Source of the DNA: Candidatus Pelagibacter sp. RS39 | Lineage (GTDB): Bacteria > Pseudomonadota > Alphaproteobacteria > Pelagibacterales > Pelagibacteraceae | Direction of reading: 5' to 3' | NCBI RefSeq assembly: GCF_002101315.1 | Contig: NZ_CP020777.1 | Coordinates: forward strand, 124,001-188,000 | Length of the DNA stretch: 64,000 nucleotides | Shown: positions 46,733 to 57,427 of the stretch, one piece after another | How positions within the stretch are numbered: the first letter of the stretch is position 1 | Layout of the letters: each line of letters opens with the position of its first letter | Position numbers and translations under genes: made by a program | The notes under the pieces: generated by a model | What the model was told of the DNA's origin: nothing | The model's database searches: none | Seen by the model: only the letters and a program-made list of their open reading frames with translations

Positions 46733-47604
46733 TTTTTTTTAAGAAAATTATTGAATTTTAAAATTGCGGTGTATCGAGCAAAATAATACACAACTTTTTT
46801 GAACCTTACAGTGATTAAAGAAAAAATTATCTTTATTAAATAATTATTTTTTTTATCAATGATATTTTTCATCATATCTTTATGATTATCTGATTTATGA
46901 AAATAATGAAATTTATCTAGAAGATAATAATGTTCCCTTAAATAGATTTTTTCAAAAACATTTTTTACTTTACTGATACCATGTGAATGAATACATTTTG
47001 AATCAAATACTTGAATTATATGTTTATTTTTTTTTTTAATTTTTCTACATAAATCATCATCAGAAAAAAAAATGAAAAAATTTTCATCAAATAAACCTAT
47101 ATCAATAAAGTCTTTCTTTCTAAAAAACATGCAAGCCCCTAAAGTATTTTCAACACATATATCTCCCTCTAATTTGATTGGAAAATCTTTTTCTCCATTT
47201 TCAGGCAATAAACCTCCTGCATATGTTAGTTGGTTATTTTCATTGTAAGATGTAGATGCCGTCAAAAAACAATTTTCATTAAGAGTAAGATTTTCGTATA
47301 ATTTTATTATGCTTCTGGTTTCAATAATACAATCCGGTCCAAGAATAAAAGAAAAATCTGTTTCACATAGTTTGACACCCTGATTATATCCAGCAGAAAA
47401 ACCAACATTTTTTTTATTTAATATGTATTTTTCGACTTTAAAGTTTGCCTCTACTTTATTTTTTAAATCTACATTATTAGAATTATCAATTATTATCTTT
47501 TTAAATTCTCTTATTTTGTCTAAAGTTTTATAAAGAAGGTTATATTCTTCCCTATATAAAACAATTATTATCGTAATTTTATTTGTTAAGTCATATTGCT
47601 TCAT
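46729..47604 (-). CDS. GT2-family glycosyltransferase
   Basis: A 291-residue GT-A-fold transferase. Seen: ITIIIVLYREEYNLLYKTLDKI at the start, ILNKKNVGFSAGYNQGVKLC (rhamnosyltransferase-like), a GPDCII metal-binding segment, and a later FIFFSDDDLCRKIKKK with the acidic catalytic residues. Relatives add rhamnose or other sugars to O-antigen-like chains. It lacks membrane segments, so it acts at the cytoplasmic face. On the minus strand between two plus-strand genes. Confidence 0.85.
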   Translation of the reverse strand: MKQYDLTNKITIIIVLYREEYNLLYKTLDKIREFKKIIIDNSNNVDLKNKVEANFKVEKYILNKKNVGFSAGYNQGVKLCETDFSFILGPDCIIETRSIIKLYENLTLNENCFLTASTSYNENNQLTYAGGLLPENGEKDFPIKLEGDICVENTLGACMFFRKKDFIDIGLFDENFFIFFSDDDLCRKIKKKNKHIIQVFDSKCIHSHGISKVKNVFEKIYLREHYYLLDKFHYFHKSDNHKDMMKNIIDKKNNYLIKIIFSLITVRFKKVVYYFARYTAILKFNNFLKKN

Positions 47605-47640
47605 AGATCTTTTATATCATTTAATATATGAATTAAAATT

Positions 47641-48846
47641 ATGAAAAAAATTTATTACGGTAAAGCTGTCTATGACCATAATGAAATAAATGCAGTTAAT
47701 AAAGTTTTAAAAAATAACAGTTTATCTCTTATCGATGGACAAAATGTAAAAAATTTAGAAAAAAAAATATCAAAAATTTTTGGAAAAAAATATGGGCTTA
47801 TGGTTAACTCTGGATCTTCTGCAAATTTGTTAGCACTGAGCTCAATGAATTTTAAGAAAGGTAGTGAAATAATCACTCCATCTTTGACATTTTCAACAAC
47901 TATAGCACCAATCTATCAATTAGGTTTAGTACCTTACTTTATTGGGGCTTTAGAGAATAAATTTGTTGCCGATATTTATCAAATTGAAAAGTGTATTAAC
48001 AAAAAAACAGTTGCGATTATGATACCAAACTTATTGGGAAATATTCCTGACTGGAAAAAAATTTCACAAATAGCAAAAAAATACAATTTGAGAGTCATTG
48101 AGGACTCAGCAGACACAATTGGCTATAAAATAAATAATAGCATTAATGGTAAATATTCAGACGTTGCAACAAATAGTTTTTATGCCTCACATATTATAAA
48201 TGGAGCTGGATTCGGTGGAATTGTGTGTTTTAACGATTATAATTTATATAAAAAAGCTAAGTTATTAAGAGGTTGGGGAAGATCATCAGCTGTTTTTAAT
48301 GAGTCTGAAGATATTGCCAAAAGATTTAACGTAAAAGTTTCAGGCATTCAGTATGATAAAAAATATATTTTTTCTGAGCTAGGTTATAATTTTCTTCCAT
48401 CAGAAATTTCAGCAGCATTTGCATTGGAACAATTAAAAAAATTAAATAAAAATATTTTAATCAGAAATAAAAATTTTGAATTTCTAAAAAATTTTTTTAA
48501 AAAGTTTTCTGATTATTTCAAGTTACCTGAATTTTATTCAAATGTGAAAACAGCTTGGTTAGCTTTCCCTTTGGTAATTAAGAAAAATAATAAATTTAAT
48601 AGACGACAACTTCAAATTTTTTTTGAAAAAAATAAAATACAAACAAGAACAATTTTCACTGGCAACATATTAAGACAACCTATTATGAAAAATTTGAAAT
48701 ATAAAAAACATTATAAAAGTCATTTAATCTCAGATGATGTTATGGAAAATGGAATATTAATAGGGTGCCACCAAGGTCTTAAAAATCAAGATTTGGTTAA
48801 TATGACAAAAATTTTTAAAAAATTTGTCAAATTTAAAAATTTATAA
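47641..48846 (+). CDS. DegT/DnrJ/EryC1-fold PLP enzyme with His at the PLP-lysine position; probable sugar 3-dehydratase
   Basis: 401 residues with the fold-type I pattern: NSGSSANLL (56-64) for the PLP phosphate, Asp155 in VIEDSADTIG, and the active-site segment NSFYASHIINGAGFGG. In aminotransferases this segment has Lys after the Ser; here it is His184, as in E1 (RfbH) and ColD, which remove the 3-hydroxyl of nucleotide-linked 4-keto-6-deoxyhexoses. The later WGRSSA to YDKKYIFSELGYN region aligns with E1, but the E1 iron-sulfur cysteines are missing, as in ColD. So 3-dehydration is likely and simple transamination unlikely. The nucleotide sugar is not known; no RmlA/B or DdhA/B is nearby. 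Confidence 0.8.
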   Translation: MKKIYYGKAVYDHNEINAVNKVLKNNSLSLIDGQNVKNLEKKISKIFGKKYGLMVNSGSSANLLALSSMNFKKGSEIITPSLTFSTTIAPIYQLGLVPYFIGALENKFVADIYQIEKCINKKTVAIMIPNLLGNIPDWKKISQIAKKYNLRVIEDSADTIGYKINNSINGKYSDVATNSFYASHIINGAGFGGIVCFNDYNLYKKAKLLRGWGRSSAVFNESEDIAKRFNVKVSGIQYDKKYIFSELGYNFLPSEISAAFALEQLKKLNKNILIRNKNFEFLKNFFKKFSDYFKLPEFYSNVKTAWLAFPLVIKKNNKFNRRQLQIFFEKNKIQTRTIFTGNILRQPIMKNLKYKKHYKSHLISDDVMENGILIGCHQGLKNQDLVNMTKIFKKFVKFKNL

Positions 48847-49938
48847 AAATTCCTTAAAGTCCATTGGATTAAAAAAAATATCACCTTTTTTTTCTTTATC
48901 TTCAAAATGGTTAGTTTCTATCAAATTAAAATTTAATTCCTTTATTTTTGAAATGTGTTGATCAACATAGTTTGGATGATTTTTTGGTTTTATTTCAATG
49001 ATTTTAGTATTTTTTTTGCAAAATACTAAATTTGCGAATGCTGCTCCATGAGCACCTATAATTATTTTTGCATTATTAAAAAGATATATTTGCTCCTGAA
49101 ATGTTAGCTGTCCAACTTTATAACTTGTAAAACCTTCATTTTCTAAGAAGTTTATAATTTCTTTATTATTAATAAATTGACAATGAGAAAAAGTTGACTC
49201 ACTTCTATCAATAAATATTCTTTCGTTACAATTGAATTGTTTTCCATAATTAATAAATGAGTCATATATCCAATTTACAATCCATTCAGGTAATCTCTTG
49301 GCCTCTTCCAATATAAACCCTCTTTTATACCAAGGGTGTTCAGAACAAATGATCTCGTCAGCTTGAATATGTCTATTCTTATTTGCTTCAATTATTTTAA
49401 AATTATCATAACCCAAAATTTCCAAGGTTGATTTTTGATATTTTTCAAGCTTTGATAAATACAAATAATCTATTTCTTTTAAATTATAATTTTTAGAGCA
49501 AATATTTATTTTGGGTAAAATATCATAAAGCCAATGAAAATAATTTCTGTGACCACTAGCTCCCTGAGTTAATGATAAAACTCTTCCTTTAAATTTTTTC
49601 TTTAAATAAGGTGACCCTTTATAAAGAACCGAGTTATGATTTGCATCTTTGAATTCACCTTTAACTTGTTGGTAAGAAACTTTATCAATAATTTTATTAC
49701 CAGATATAATTGCAACATTCTCTACAAAATCATTAAATATTCTCCCATTTTTAACTTTATAAATTAAATATTTAAGATTATCTGGACCTTTAAGATTTTC
49801 ATCTTTTACTTCCTCAATTGAAATATCTTTTTCATTTTCAGGATTCTTACAAAAAATTATTTTACCATATATAAATATGAACAATAATCTAATTAAACTT
49901 TTGTATAAAAAACTAAGTTTTTTTTTAATCTTATTCAT
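48841..49938 (-). CDS. GT61-family glycosyltransferase (DUF563)
   Basis: A 365-residue protein. Seen: SLTQGASGHRNYFHWLYDILPK (in parts), matching the NFxHWLxDxLPR-type motif, and IIIGAHGAAFANLVFC followed by KIIEIKP, the hallmark of GT61 transferases. An N-terminal hydrophobic segment (about 10-27) may anchor it to the membrane. Donor and acceptor unknown. Convergent with the DegT-fold gene, overlapping by six bases. Confidence 0.82.
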   Translation of the reverse strand: MNKIKKKLSFLYKSLIRLLFIFIYGKIIFCKNPENEKDISIEEVKDENLKGPDNLKYLIYKVKNGRIFNDFVENVAIISGNKIIDKVSYQQVKGEFKDANHNSVLYKGSPYLKKKFKGRVLSLTQGASGHRNYFHWLYDILPKINICSKNYNLKEIDYLYLSKLEKYQKSTLEILGYDNFKIIEANKNRHIQADEIICSEHPWYKRGFILEEAKRLPEWIVNWIYDSFINYGKQFNCNERIFIDRSESTFSHCQFINNKEIINFLENEGFTSYKVGQLTFQEQIYLFNNAKIIIGAHGAAFANLVFCKKNTKIIEIKPKNHPNYVDQHISKIKELNFNLIETNHFEDKEKKGDIFFNPMDFKEFL

Positions 49939-50002
49939 TTATTAGCATTAAAATTATTTAAATAATTACTTTGCTAAACTTTTCGAATATAAGTCAAATA
50001 AT

Positions 50003-50857
50003 ATGAAATTACGAACATTTTATAAGATTTACTATGAACATAGATTTAAAAAAGCAAATTATATTTTAAAATTATATATTCTAATTGTTATTCCAATAAA
50101 ATATTTTATTAACTTAATCTATCTGCCAAAAATTATTAATTTAGATGAATTTATAGATGGATTCGGCTTGTTTGAAACTTCTGATTTAGGGAAATTATTT
50201 GATTTTTTTAATAGTGATAAAGGTAATCTATTTGAGAACCAATACGCGCACCCTTCCAAGAGGACTTCGCTAAAGATTAAAGGACATGGCTATAGCAATT
50301 TTTATCAAAAATATTTCGAAAATCTGAAATCTAAAAATCTTAATATATTAGAAATAGGATCATTTCACGGAAATGCCTCGGCTGCATTATTTTTTTATTT
50401 TAAAAATTCAAAATTTTTTGCTGCAGATATTTACCCTGATTTATTTAGATATAGATCAAATAGAATTCAAAATTTCTATGTAAATTCGTCTAATGAAGAC
50501 TCTATACAAAAAAATATAATTGATAAATTTTCTGATAATTTTGATATTATTATCGAGGATGCAGGACATTCCTTGAAAGATCAAATTATAAGCTTGTTTA
50601 TGCTTTTTAAAAAATTGAATAGCGGAGGTCTGTTTATTATAGAAGAACTTGATTTTCCTGACACAAGAAAAGATATGAACCTTAAGAATGAAAAACCAAC
50701 ACTCAGAGAAATCTTGTTTAAATTTAAGGAAGAAAAAATATTACTAAATTCAAATTATATCAAAAAAAATGACAGAGATAATTTTTTATATAATATTGAT
50801 AGTATAGAAATTTATAAAGGTAATTTTAACGAAATAGCAATTTTAAAAAAAAAATAA
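50003..50857 (+). CDS. Class I SAM-dependent methyltransferase, sugar/macrocin O-methyltransferase-like
   Basis: A 284-residue protein with a hydrophobic N-terminal segment (about 20-42), then FFNSDKG and HGYSNFYQKYF, as found in MycE/TylF-like sugar O-methyltransferases. The SAM site is NILEIGSFHGNASAAL, the acidic loop FFAADIYPD, and a putative metal-binding IIEDAGHSLKDQI. Probably methylates a sugar in the local glycan. It opens a plus-strand run of four genes (methyltransferase, RmlD-like, DUF4422-like, RmlC-like) and is divergent from GT61. Confidence 0.72.
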   Translation: MKLRTFYKIYYEHRFKKANYILKLYILIVIPIKYFINLIYLPKIINLDEFIDGFGLFETSDLGKLFDFFNSDKGNLFENQYAHPSKRTSLKIKGHGYSNFYQKYFENLKSKNLNILEIGSFHGNASAALFFYFKNSKFFAADIYPDLFRYRSNRIQNFYVNSSNEDSIQKNIIDKFSDNFDIIIEDAGHSLKDQIISLFMLFKKLNSGGLFIIEELDFPDTRKDMNLKNEKPTLREILFKFKEEKILLNSNYIKKNDRDNFLYNIDSIEIYKGNFNEIAILKKK

Positions 50858-50868
50858 TAACTTATTTT

Positions 50869-51588
50869 ATGAAAAAAAATATAGTAGTAACAGGTGGTAC
50901 AGGGAGATTTGGAAATCACTTAAAAAGTATTTCCACTAAACATAAGCTTTTTTTCCCAACTAAAAATCAATTCAATATTCTAAATTTTAATTCCATGTTA
51001 AAATATTTTAATAAAACAAAACCTGACATCGTTATTCATTTAGCTGGATTCTCAAGACCAATGGAGTTACATGAAAAAGATATTAATAAAAGTATTAATC
51101 TCAATATAATAGGGACTGCAAACGTCACAATGGCTTGTTCTCAAAAAAATATTAAATTAATTTATTTTTCAACTAATTATGTATACCCAGGAATAAATGG
51201 AAACTATAATGAAGATGATCCCTTAAAACCTTTTAATAATTATGCTTGGTCAAAACTAGGTGGTGAGTGTTCAGTTAAATTATATAAAAATTCTTTAATT
51301 TTAAGGGTTTGTATGACAGAAAAACCGTTCATACACAAAAAAGCTTTTGCAAATGTAAAGACTAGCTTCATGTACCATGATGAAGTTGCAAAAATTCTTT
51401 TTAAGCTTTTAAATAAACAAGGGATTATCAATATTGGTGGAAAAGCACAATATATTTATAATTTTGCGAAAAAAGAAAATAAAAAAGTAAAAAAAATTTA
51501 TCAAAATAAAAACATGAAAATAAAGGTGCCTTTTGACTCCACAATTAATATAAAAAAACTTCAGAAAATAGTAAAAGTAAAATTTTAG
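50869..51588 (+). CDS. RmlD-like NAD(P)-dependent sugar reductase
   Basis: Short-chain dehydrogenase/epimerase of 239 residues. The nucleotide motif is VTGGTGRFGNHL (6-17), followed by PDIVIHLAGFSRP, and the catalytic Ser/Thr-Tyr-Lys set in FSTNYVYPG and YAWSKLGGE. RmlD reduces dTDP-4-keto-L-rhamnose; at 239 residues this is shorter than typical RmlD (about 290), mainly at the C-terminus. With the RmlC-like gene two places on, it suggests synthesis of an L-deoxyhexose-type donor. Another 4-ketosugar is possible. Confidence 0.72.
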   Translation: MKKNIVVTGGTGRFGNHLKSISTKHKLFFPTKNQFNILNFNSMLKYFNKTKPDIVIHLAGFSRPMELHEKDINKSINLNIIGTANVTMACSQKNIKLIYFSTNYVYPGINGNYNEDDPLKPFNNYAWSKLGGECSVKLYKNSLILRVCMTEKPFIHKKAFANVKTSFMYHDEVAKILFKLLNKQGIINIGGKAQYIYNFAKKENKKVKKIYQNKNMKIKVPFDSTINIKKLQKIVKVKF

Positions 51589-51595
51589 AAAATTA

Positions 51596-52405
51596 ATGGC
51601 TAAAATGAAAATTTATTGTGTGACAAATGTTGAGTTAAAACACTTAGAACAATTAAATTTAAATTTGGCTGGTGTAGGAAATAAAAAGTTTAAAAAAAAA
51701 TATATTTCAAGTTTATCAGGAAAAAACATACAATCTAAAGAGAGAAATTATTCAGAATTAACATTTCATTATTGGTTTTGGAAAAATGAATTAAAAAAAC
51801 TAGATAAAAGTTTGTGGGTTGGTTTTTGCCAAAAAAGAAGATTTTGGCTTCAATCAAAAAAAAAAATAGCAAGTTTTAAGCAACTTCAAAAATACATTCT
51901 TAAAAAACCCCCCAAAAAATGGTCAGATTATGAGAGCATTATATGTAAACCAATTAAAATTGATAACCCTAAAAGAATGAAACTCCTGAAAAGAGGATAC
52001 AAAAACTTATTAAAAGATCCCTCTATAATCTATGATAAGAAAAAACAAAATATTAAACTTCATTTTGATATGCACCATGGTTTTGGAATTTTAGACAAGG
52101 CCATAAATCATCTTAAAAAAAAAAATGAGAGAACTTTATTTAGAAAATTTGTGAACGAAAATAGTAGTTTTAATCCACATATAATGTTTATTTCAAAAAA
52201 AAAAATAATTGATAAATGGTTTAAAAGTTTATTTTCATGGCTCTTCAGCTGCGAAAAAGAGTTTGGGCTCAAAAATTTAAATGGTTATGATCAACAACGT
52301 TTATATGCGTATCTAGCAGAACGGTATTTGTCTTTTTGGTTTAAAAAAAATACAAAATATTTAGAATGGTATTGGACTTTTTTTGAAAAAAAATCTAACT
52401 CATAA
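51596..52405 (+). CDS. Putative glycosyltransferase-like protein (DUF4422-like)
   Basis: A 269-residue, lysine-rich protein with no signal peptide. The stretch RNYSELTFHYWFWKNELKKL followed by WVGFCQKRRFW resembles the DUF4422 pattern (E-L-T-x-x-Y-W-x-W-K-N, then YIGLxHYRR) of proteins found in polysaccharide loci and thought to be sugar transferases. The middle and end show no other motif that I recognise. The context between sugar-nucleotide enzymes supports a glycan role. Confidence 0.55.
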   Translation: MAKMKIYCVTNVELKHLEQLNLNLAGVGNKKFKKKYISSLSGKNIQSKERNYSELTFHYWFWKNELKKLDKSLWVGFCQKRRFWLQSKKKIASFKQLQKYILKKPPKKWSDYESIICKPIKIDNPKRMKLLKRGYKNLLKDPSIIYDKKKQNIKLHFDMHHGFGILDKAINHLKKKNERTLFRKFVNENSSFNPHIMFISKKKIIDKWFKSLFSWLFSCEKEFGLKNLNGYDQQRLYAYLAERYLSFWFKKNTKYLEWYWTFFEKKSNS

Positions 52406-52410
52406 ATTGA

Positions 52411-52926
52411 ATGAAAATTAAAAATGTTAACATTGCTGGTTTAAAGATAATTAAAACAAAAATGTTTTTTGATAATAGAGGTTTTTTTAAAGAGGTATTT
52501 AAAAACAATTTGATTAAAAAAAATTTCAAATTTGATGTAATGTCATCATCAAAAAAAAATGTAATCCGGGGTTTACATATACAAACTAAAAAACCTCAGG
52601 CAAAAGTCATTACAGTTGTTTTAGGAAAAATTATGGATGTTGCAGTAGATTTAAGAAAAAATTCAAAAACGTTTGGAAAATATTATTCTTTAATAATATC
52701 AGATAAGTCTGAGTATTCTTTTTACATTCCAGAGGGTTTTGCTCATGGATTCTTATGTTTATCGAATAAATGTATAGTTCATTATAAATGTTCTGAGTAT
52801 AGACATAAAGAAAGTGAAACAACTTTAGATTGGAGAGATCAAGAAGTTAAAATTAAATGGCCAATTAAAAAACCAATTCTGTCTAAGAAGGATAAAATTG
52901 GTAAAAATTTAGAATTTTTCAGATAA
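52411..52926 (+). CDS. RmlC-like dTDP-sugar 3,5-epimerase (cupin)
   Basis: A 171-residue cupin of the dTDP-4-dehydrorhamnose 3,5-epimerase family. Seen: FFDNRGFFKEVF, the catalytic His in IRGLHIQTKKPQAKV, GKIMDVAVDLRKNSKTFGKY, the IPEGFAHGFLCLS region with the second family His, and YKCSEY with the conserved Tyr. It should epimerise C3 and/or C5 of a 4-keto-deoxyhexose. No RmlA or RmlB is seen in the window. Its stop is only seven bases before tRNA-Ser, at the edge of the island. Confidence 0.85.
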   Translation: MKIKNVNIAGLKIIKTKMFFDNRGFFKEVFKNNLIKKNFKFDVMSSSKKNVIRGLHIQTKKPQAKVITVVLGKIMDVAVDLRKNSKTFGKYYSLIISDKSEYSFYIPEGFAHGFLCLSNKCIVHYKCSEYRHKESETTLDWRDQEVKIKWPIKKPILSKKDKIGKNLEFFR

Positions 52927-52933
52927 TTTTTTT

Positions 52934-53023
52934 GGAGAGATGGCCGAGTGGTTTAAGGCGCACGCTTGGAAAGTGTGTGTACCCTCACAGGTACCGTGGG
53001 TTCGAATCCCACTCTCTCCGCCA
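52934..53023 (+). tRNA. tRNA-Ser(GGA)
   Basis: Acceptor GGAGAGA pairs with TCTCTCC, then discriminator G and encoded CCA. The anticodon stem CACGC/GTGTG encloses TTGGAAA, giving anticodon GGA (codons UCC and UCU). A long variable arm is present, as expected for serine tRNA. It forms the downstream border of the glycan island; tRNA genes are common insertion borders. Confidence 0.96.
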
Positions 53024-53147
53024 CCAATTTAACTATATAATTAAGAGTGTTTTTTATTCATTAAAACCACCATTTTAAAAGTTTTTTAGGATTAAATATT
53101 TTTACTTAGTCTAGTTTGTAGATCAGTTTGATGCTAAAAAATAGTTA

Positions 53148-53915
53148 ATGGGATTAAGAAAAAAAATAAAAAAATTTTTTTATACTAGAAAATTTTCAAA
53201 AAAAAATTATTTGGCAAATATAAATAATAAAAATATTTTAATAACTGGAGCTAATTCTGGCATTGGTCTCGCTTTAACAAAAAAAACTTTAGCTTTAGAT
53301 AATAAAGTTTTAGCAACTTATCGAGAAAATTCTCAAAATCTAGAATGTATAAAGAATAAAAATTTAACAATAGTAAAGTATGACCAAAGAAATATACATG
53401 AATTCAAAGATCTTGAAGAAAAGATTAAGGAAACCTCTATTGATTTGGTATTTAATTGTGCTGGTGTATTTGGAGGTTCTTTCGAGGACCAACAAATAGA
53501 AAAACTTGATTTTAAAAAATTTCAAGAAGTTCTAATGGTTAATTCATTTTCTATCTTAAAAATTATGCAAATAATTTTAGATGATAAATCATCTACAAAA
53601 AATCTTGAGATTTTAATAAATATTAGTAGCGATGCTGGCAGCATTAAGTTAAATAATCAAGGTAACGCATATATATATAGAGCCTCAAAAACAGCTTTGA
53701 ATTCTATAACAAAGAATATGTCTGTAGATTTAAATGATAGATTTAAAACAATAGTATTTGCTATAGATCCAGGCAATGTTCAATCAGGAATGAATCCTGG
53801 AGGACAAATTAAAAGCGAAGTTTGTGCTAATTTAATAATTGATTTGATTTCATCTAATGTTCAATCATTAAACGGAAAATTTATTAATTTATTGGGTGAA
53901 GAAATACCCTGGTGA
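53148..53915 (+). CDS. Short-chain dehydrogenase/reductase
   Basis: 255 residues. After a basic N-terminus (about 1-25), the Rossmann motif is ILITGANSGIGLAL, with NCAGVFGG, catalytic Ser in INISSDAGSI and the Tyr-x3-Lys pair in AYIYRASKTALNS. Substrate unknown. It lies just past tRNA-Ser and may be either the last cargo gene of the variable region or part of the core. The 124-base gap from tRNA-Ser holds nothing I recognise. Confidence 0.83.
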   Translation: MGLRKKIKKFFYTRKFSKKNYLANINNKNILITGANSGIGLALTKKTLALDNKVLATYRENSQNLECIKNKNLTIVKYDQRNIHEFKDLEEKIKETSIDLVFNCAGVFGGSFEDQQIEKLDFKKFQEVLMVNSFSILKIMQIILDDKSSTKNLEILINISSDAGSIKLNNQGNAYIYRASKTALNSITKNMSVDLNDRFKTIVFAIDPGNVQSGMNPGGQIKSEVCANLIIDLISSNVQSLNGKFINLLGEEIPW

Positions 53916-54031
53916 TTTTTTTAATATAATTACTTGAAAAACATTCTTTAGGATCTCATTTTATATAAGATTAAATAACCCTTGAAATATCTTACTTATT
54001 TCACATTTATATCAGAAATTTGAAATTATAA

Positions 54032-54062
54032 TTGAGCAATTTTTATTAAAAAATGTTATAAT
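54032..54062 (+). promoter_or_regulatory. Probable gyrB promoter
   Basis: A consensus -10 TATAAT lies at 54057-54062 with TTGAGC at 54032-54037 as a possible -35 (19-base spacing, longer than ideal). The gyrB ATG is at 54086. The rest of the 170-base gap after the SDR gene is AT-rich with no gene seen. Confidence 0.4.
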
Positions 54063-54079
54063 TTTTTTTTCCTTAATAA

Positions 54080-56143
<2,064 letters not shown>

Positions 56144-56146
56144 ATC

Positions 56147-57427
56147 ATGAAGTTTTTTGAAACTTCTAAATTTCATACCCTAAAAAAATCAACTTATATT
56201 TCTTTAAGATGGATCGGAATTATAGGTCAATTAATATCAGTTTATATAGTTTATTTTTTTTTCAATTTTGATTTTAATTTTATTTTATCAAATCTAATAA
56301 TCTTTATTGGAATTTTGAGTAATTTTTATTTGATTTTTATTTATAATAAAACTCAACTTTCTGATAGATCTGCACTAATTTTTTTAATGATTGATATATT
56401 TCAATTAAGTTCACTAATATATCTTACAGGCGGTATCGTAAATCCTTTTGTAATTTTTTTATTAATTCCCAGTGTTTTTGCGTCATCAAATCTGGGTATT
56501 AGAACGAATTTATTTCTTGTTATTACAACAATATTAATGATTATTTTTTTGACATTTTATTCAGAGGATTTACCTGCGCCATTAAATAATCATTTTCATG
56601 TTGATCCATATTACTATTATTCAATTCCAATTTCTTTCATAATAGCACTAATTTTTTTGAATTATTTTGCGATAGTATTTGGCTCAGAGTCTAGAAAAAG
56701 AAAGGAAGCTCTAAGTAAAATGGAAGAAATAATGGCTCAAGAACATGAAATGTTATCTCTAGGGGGACAAGCTGCAGCAGCAGCACATTCTCTTGGAACA
56801 CCATTGTCTACGATAAAAATAATCTCCCAAGAACTTAAAGATCAGTTAAAAGACCGCTTTGAACTGACTTCTGATATAGAGCTATTATCAAGTCAAGTGG
56901 AGAGGTGTAATCAAATTTTAAAAAGGTTGTCTTTAAATCCAATTGAAGAAGATGATTTTATAGATGAAGACTTAAATTTTAAAAAATACATAATTCAAAT
57001 TGTTAATTCATTTCAAGAAACAAGTAATAAAAGCTTTGTTTTAAATTTTGATCAAGATTCAAGTCCTAGAAAAATTCCAAAATCAGTAGAAATTATTTAT
57101 GGTTTAAGAAATTTTATTGGAAATGCAAATAAATTTGCTAAAGAAAAAATATTTATAACTTTGAAAAGTAATAATGATTTCACAGAAATTATTATTGAAG
57201 ATGATGGTGAAGGATATCCTAATGAAATATTATCAAAAATAGGTGAACCTTATTTAAGATCACTTAAAAATAAAGATAAGAATCAATCTGGTTTAGGTCT
57301 AGGAATATTCATAGGCAAGAACTTGCTTGAAAAGAATTTTGCTTCTTTAATTTGTCAAAATTCTAAAACAAGAACTGGAGCGGAAGTAAATATAAGATGG
57401 AAAAATCAAGATTTAAAAAAAATTTAA
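56147..57427 (+). CDS. regB: RegB/PrrB-type redox sensor histidine kinase
   Basis: A 426-residue membrane kinase. Six hydrophobic helices fill residues 20-178, including the quinone-sensing motif GGIVNPF (95-101). The kinase domain has the phosphorylated His214 in [15 protein letters not shown] and the redox-active Cys254 in VERCNQIL, both RegB hallmarks; the ATP-binding N box and G box are FIGNANKFA and [14 protein letters not shown]. RegB controls respiration and redox genes through the regulator RegA; RegA is not in this window. Starts three bases after gyrB. Convergent with cobT, overlapping four bases. Confidence 0.87.
   Translation: MKFFETSKFHTLKKSTYISLRWIGIIGQLISVYIVYFFFNFDFNFILSNLIIFIGILSNFYLIFIYNKTQLSDRSALIFLMIDIFQLSSLIYLTGGIVNPFVIFLLIPSVFASSNLGIRTNLFLVITTILMIIFLTFYSEDLPAPLNNHFHVDPYYYYSIPISFIIALIFLNYFAIVFGSESRKRKEALSKMEEIMAQEHEMLSLGGQAAAAAHSLGTPLSTIKIISQELKDQLKDRFELTSDIELLSSQVERCNQILKRLSLNPIEEDDFIDEDLNFKKYIIQIVNSFQETSNKSFVLNFDQDSSPRKIPKSVEIIYGLRNFIGNANKFAKEKIFITLKSNNDFTEIIIEDDGEGYPNEILSKIGEPYLRSLKNKDKNQSGLGLGIFIGKNLLEKNFASLICQNSKTRTGAEVNIRWKNQDLKKI

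Larger units (their letters stand above)
45941..52926. other. Surface-glycan gene island between lepA and tRNA-Ser(GGA)
   Basis: Eight genes in mixed orientation lie between lepA and tRNA-Ser(GGA), a typical insertion place for variable gene cassettes. The set is GT17, GT2, a DegT-fold enzyme, GT61, a methyltransferase, an RmlD-like reductase, a DUF4422-like protein and an RmlC-like epimerase. Neighbouring opposite-strand pairs overlap by their stops. The region looks even more A/T-rich than the translation genes. No integrase, transposase or flanking repeat is visible, so the island status is an inference from gene content and position. Confidence 0.6.
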
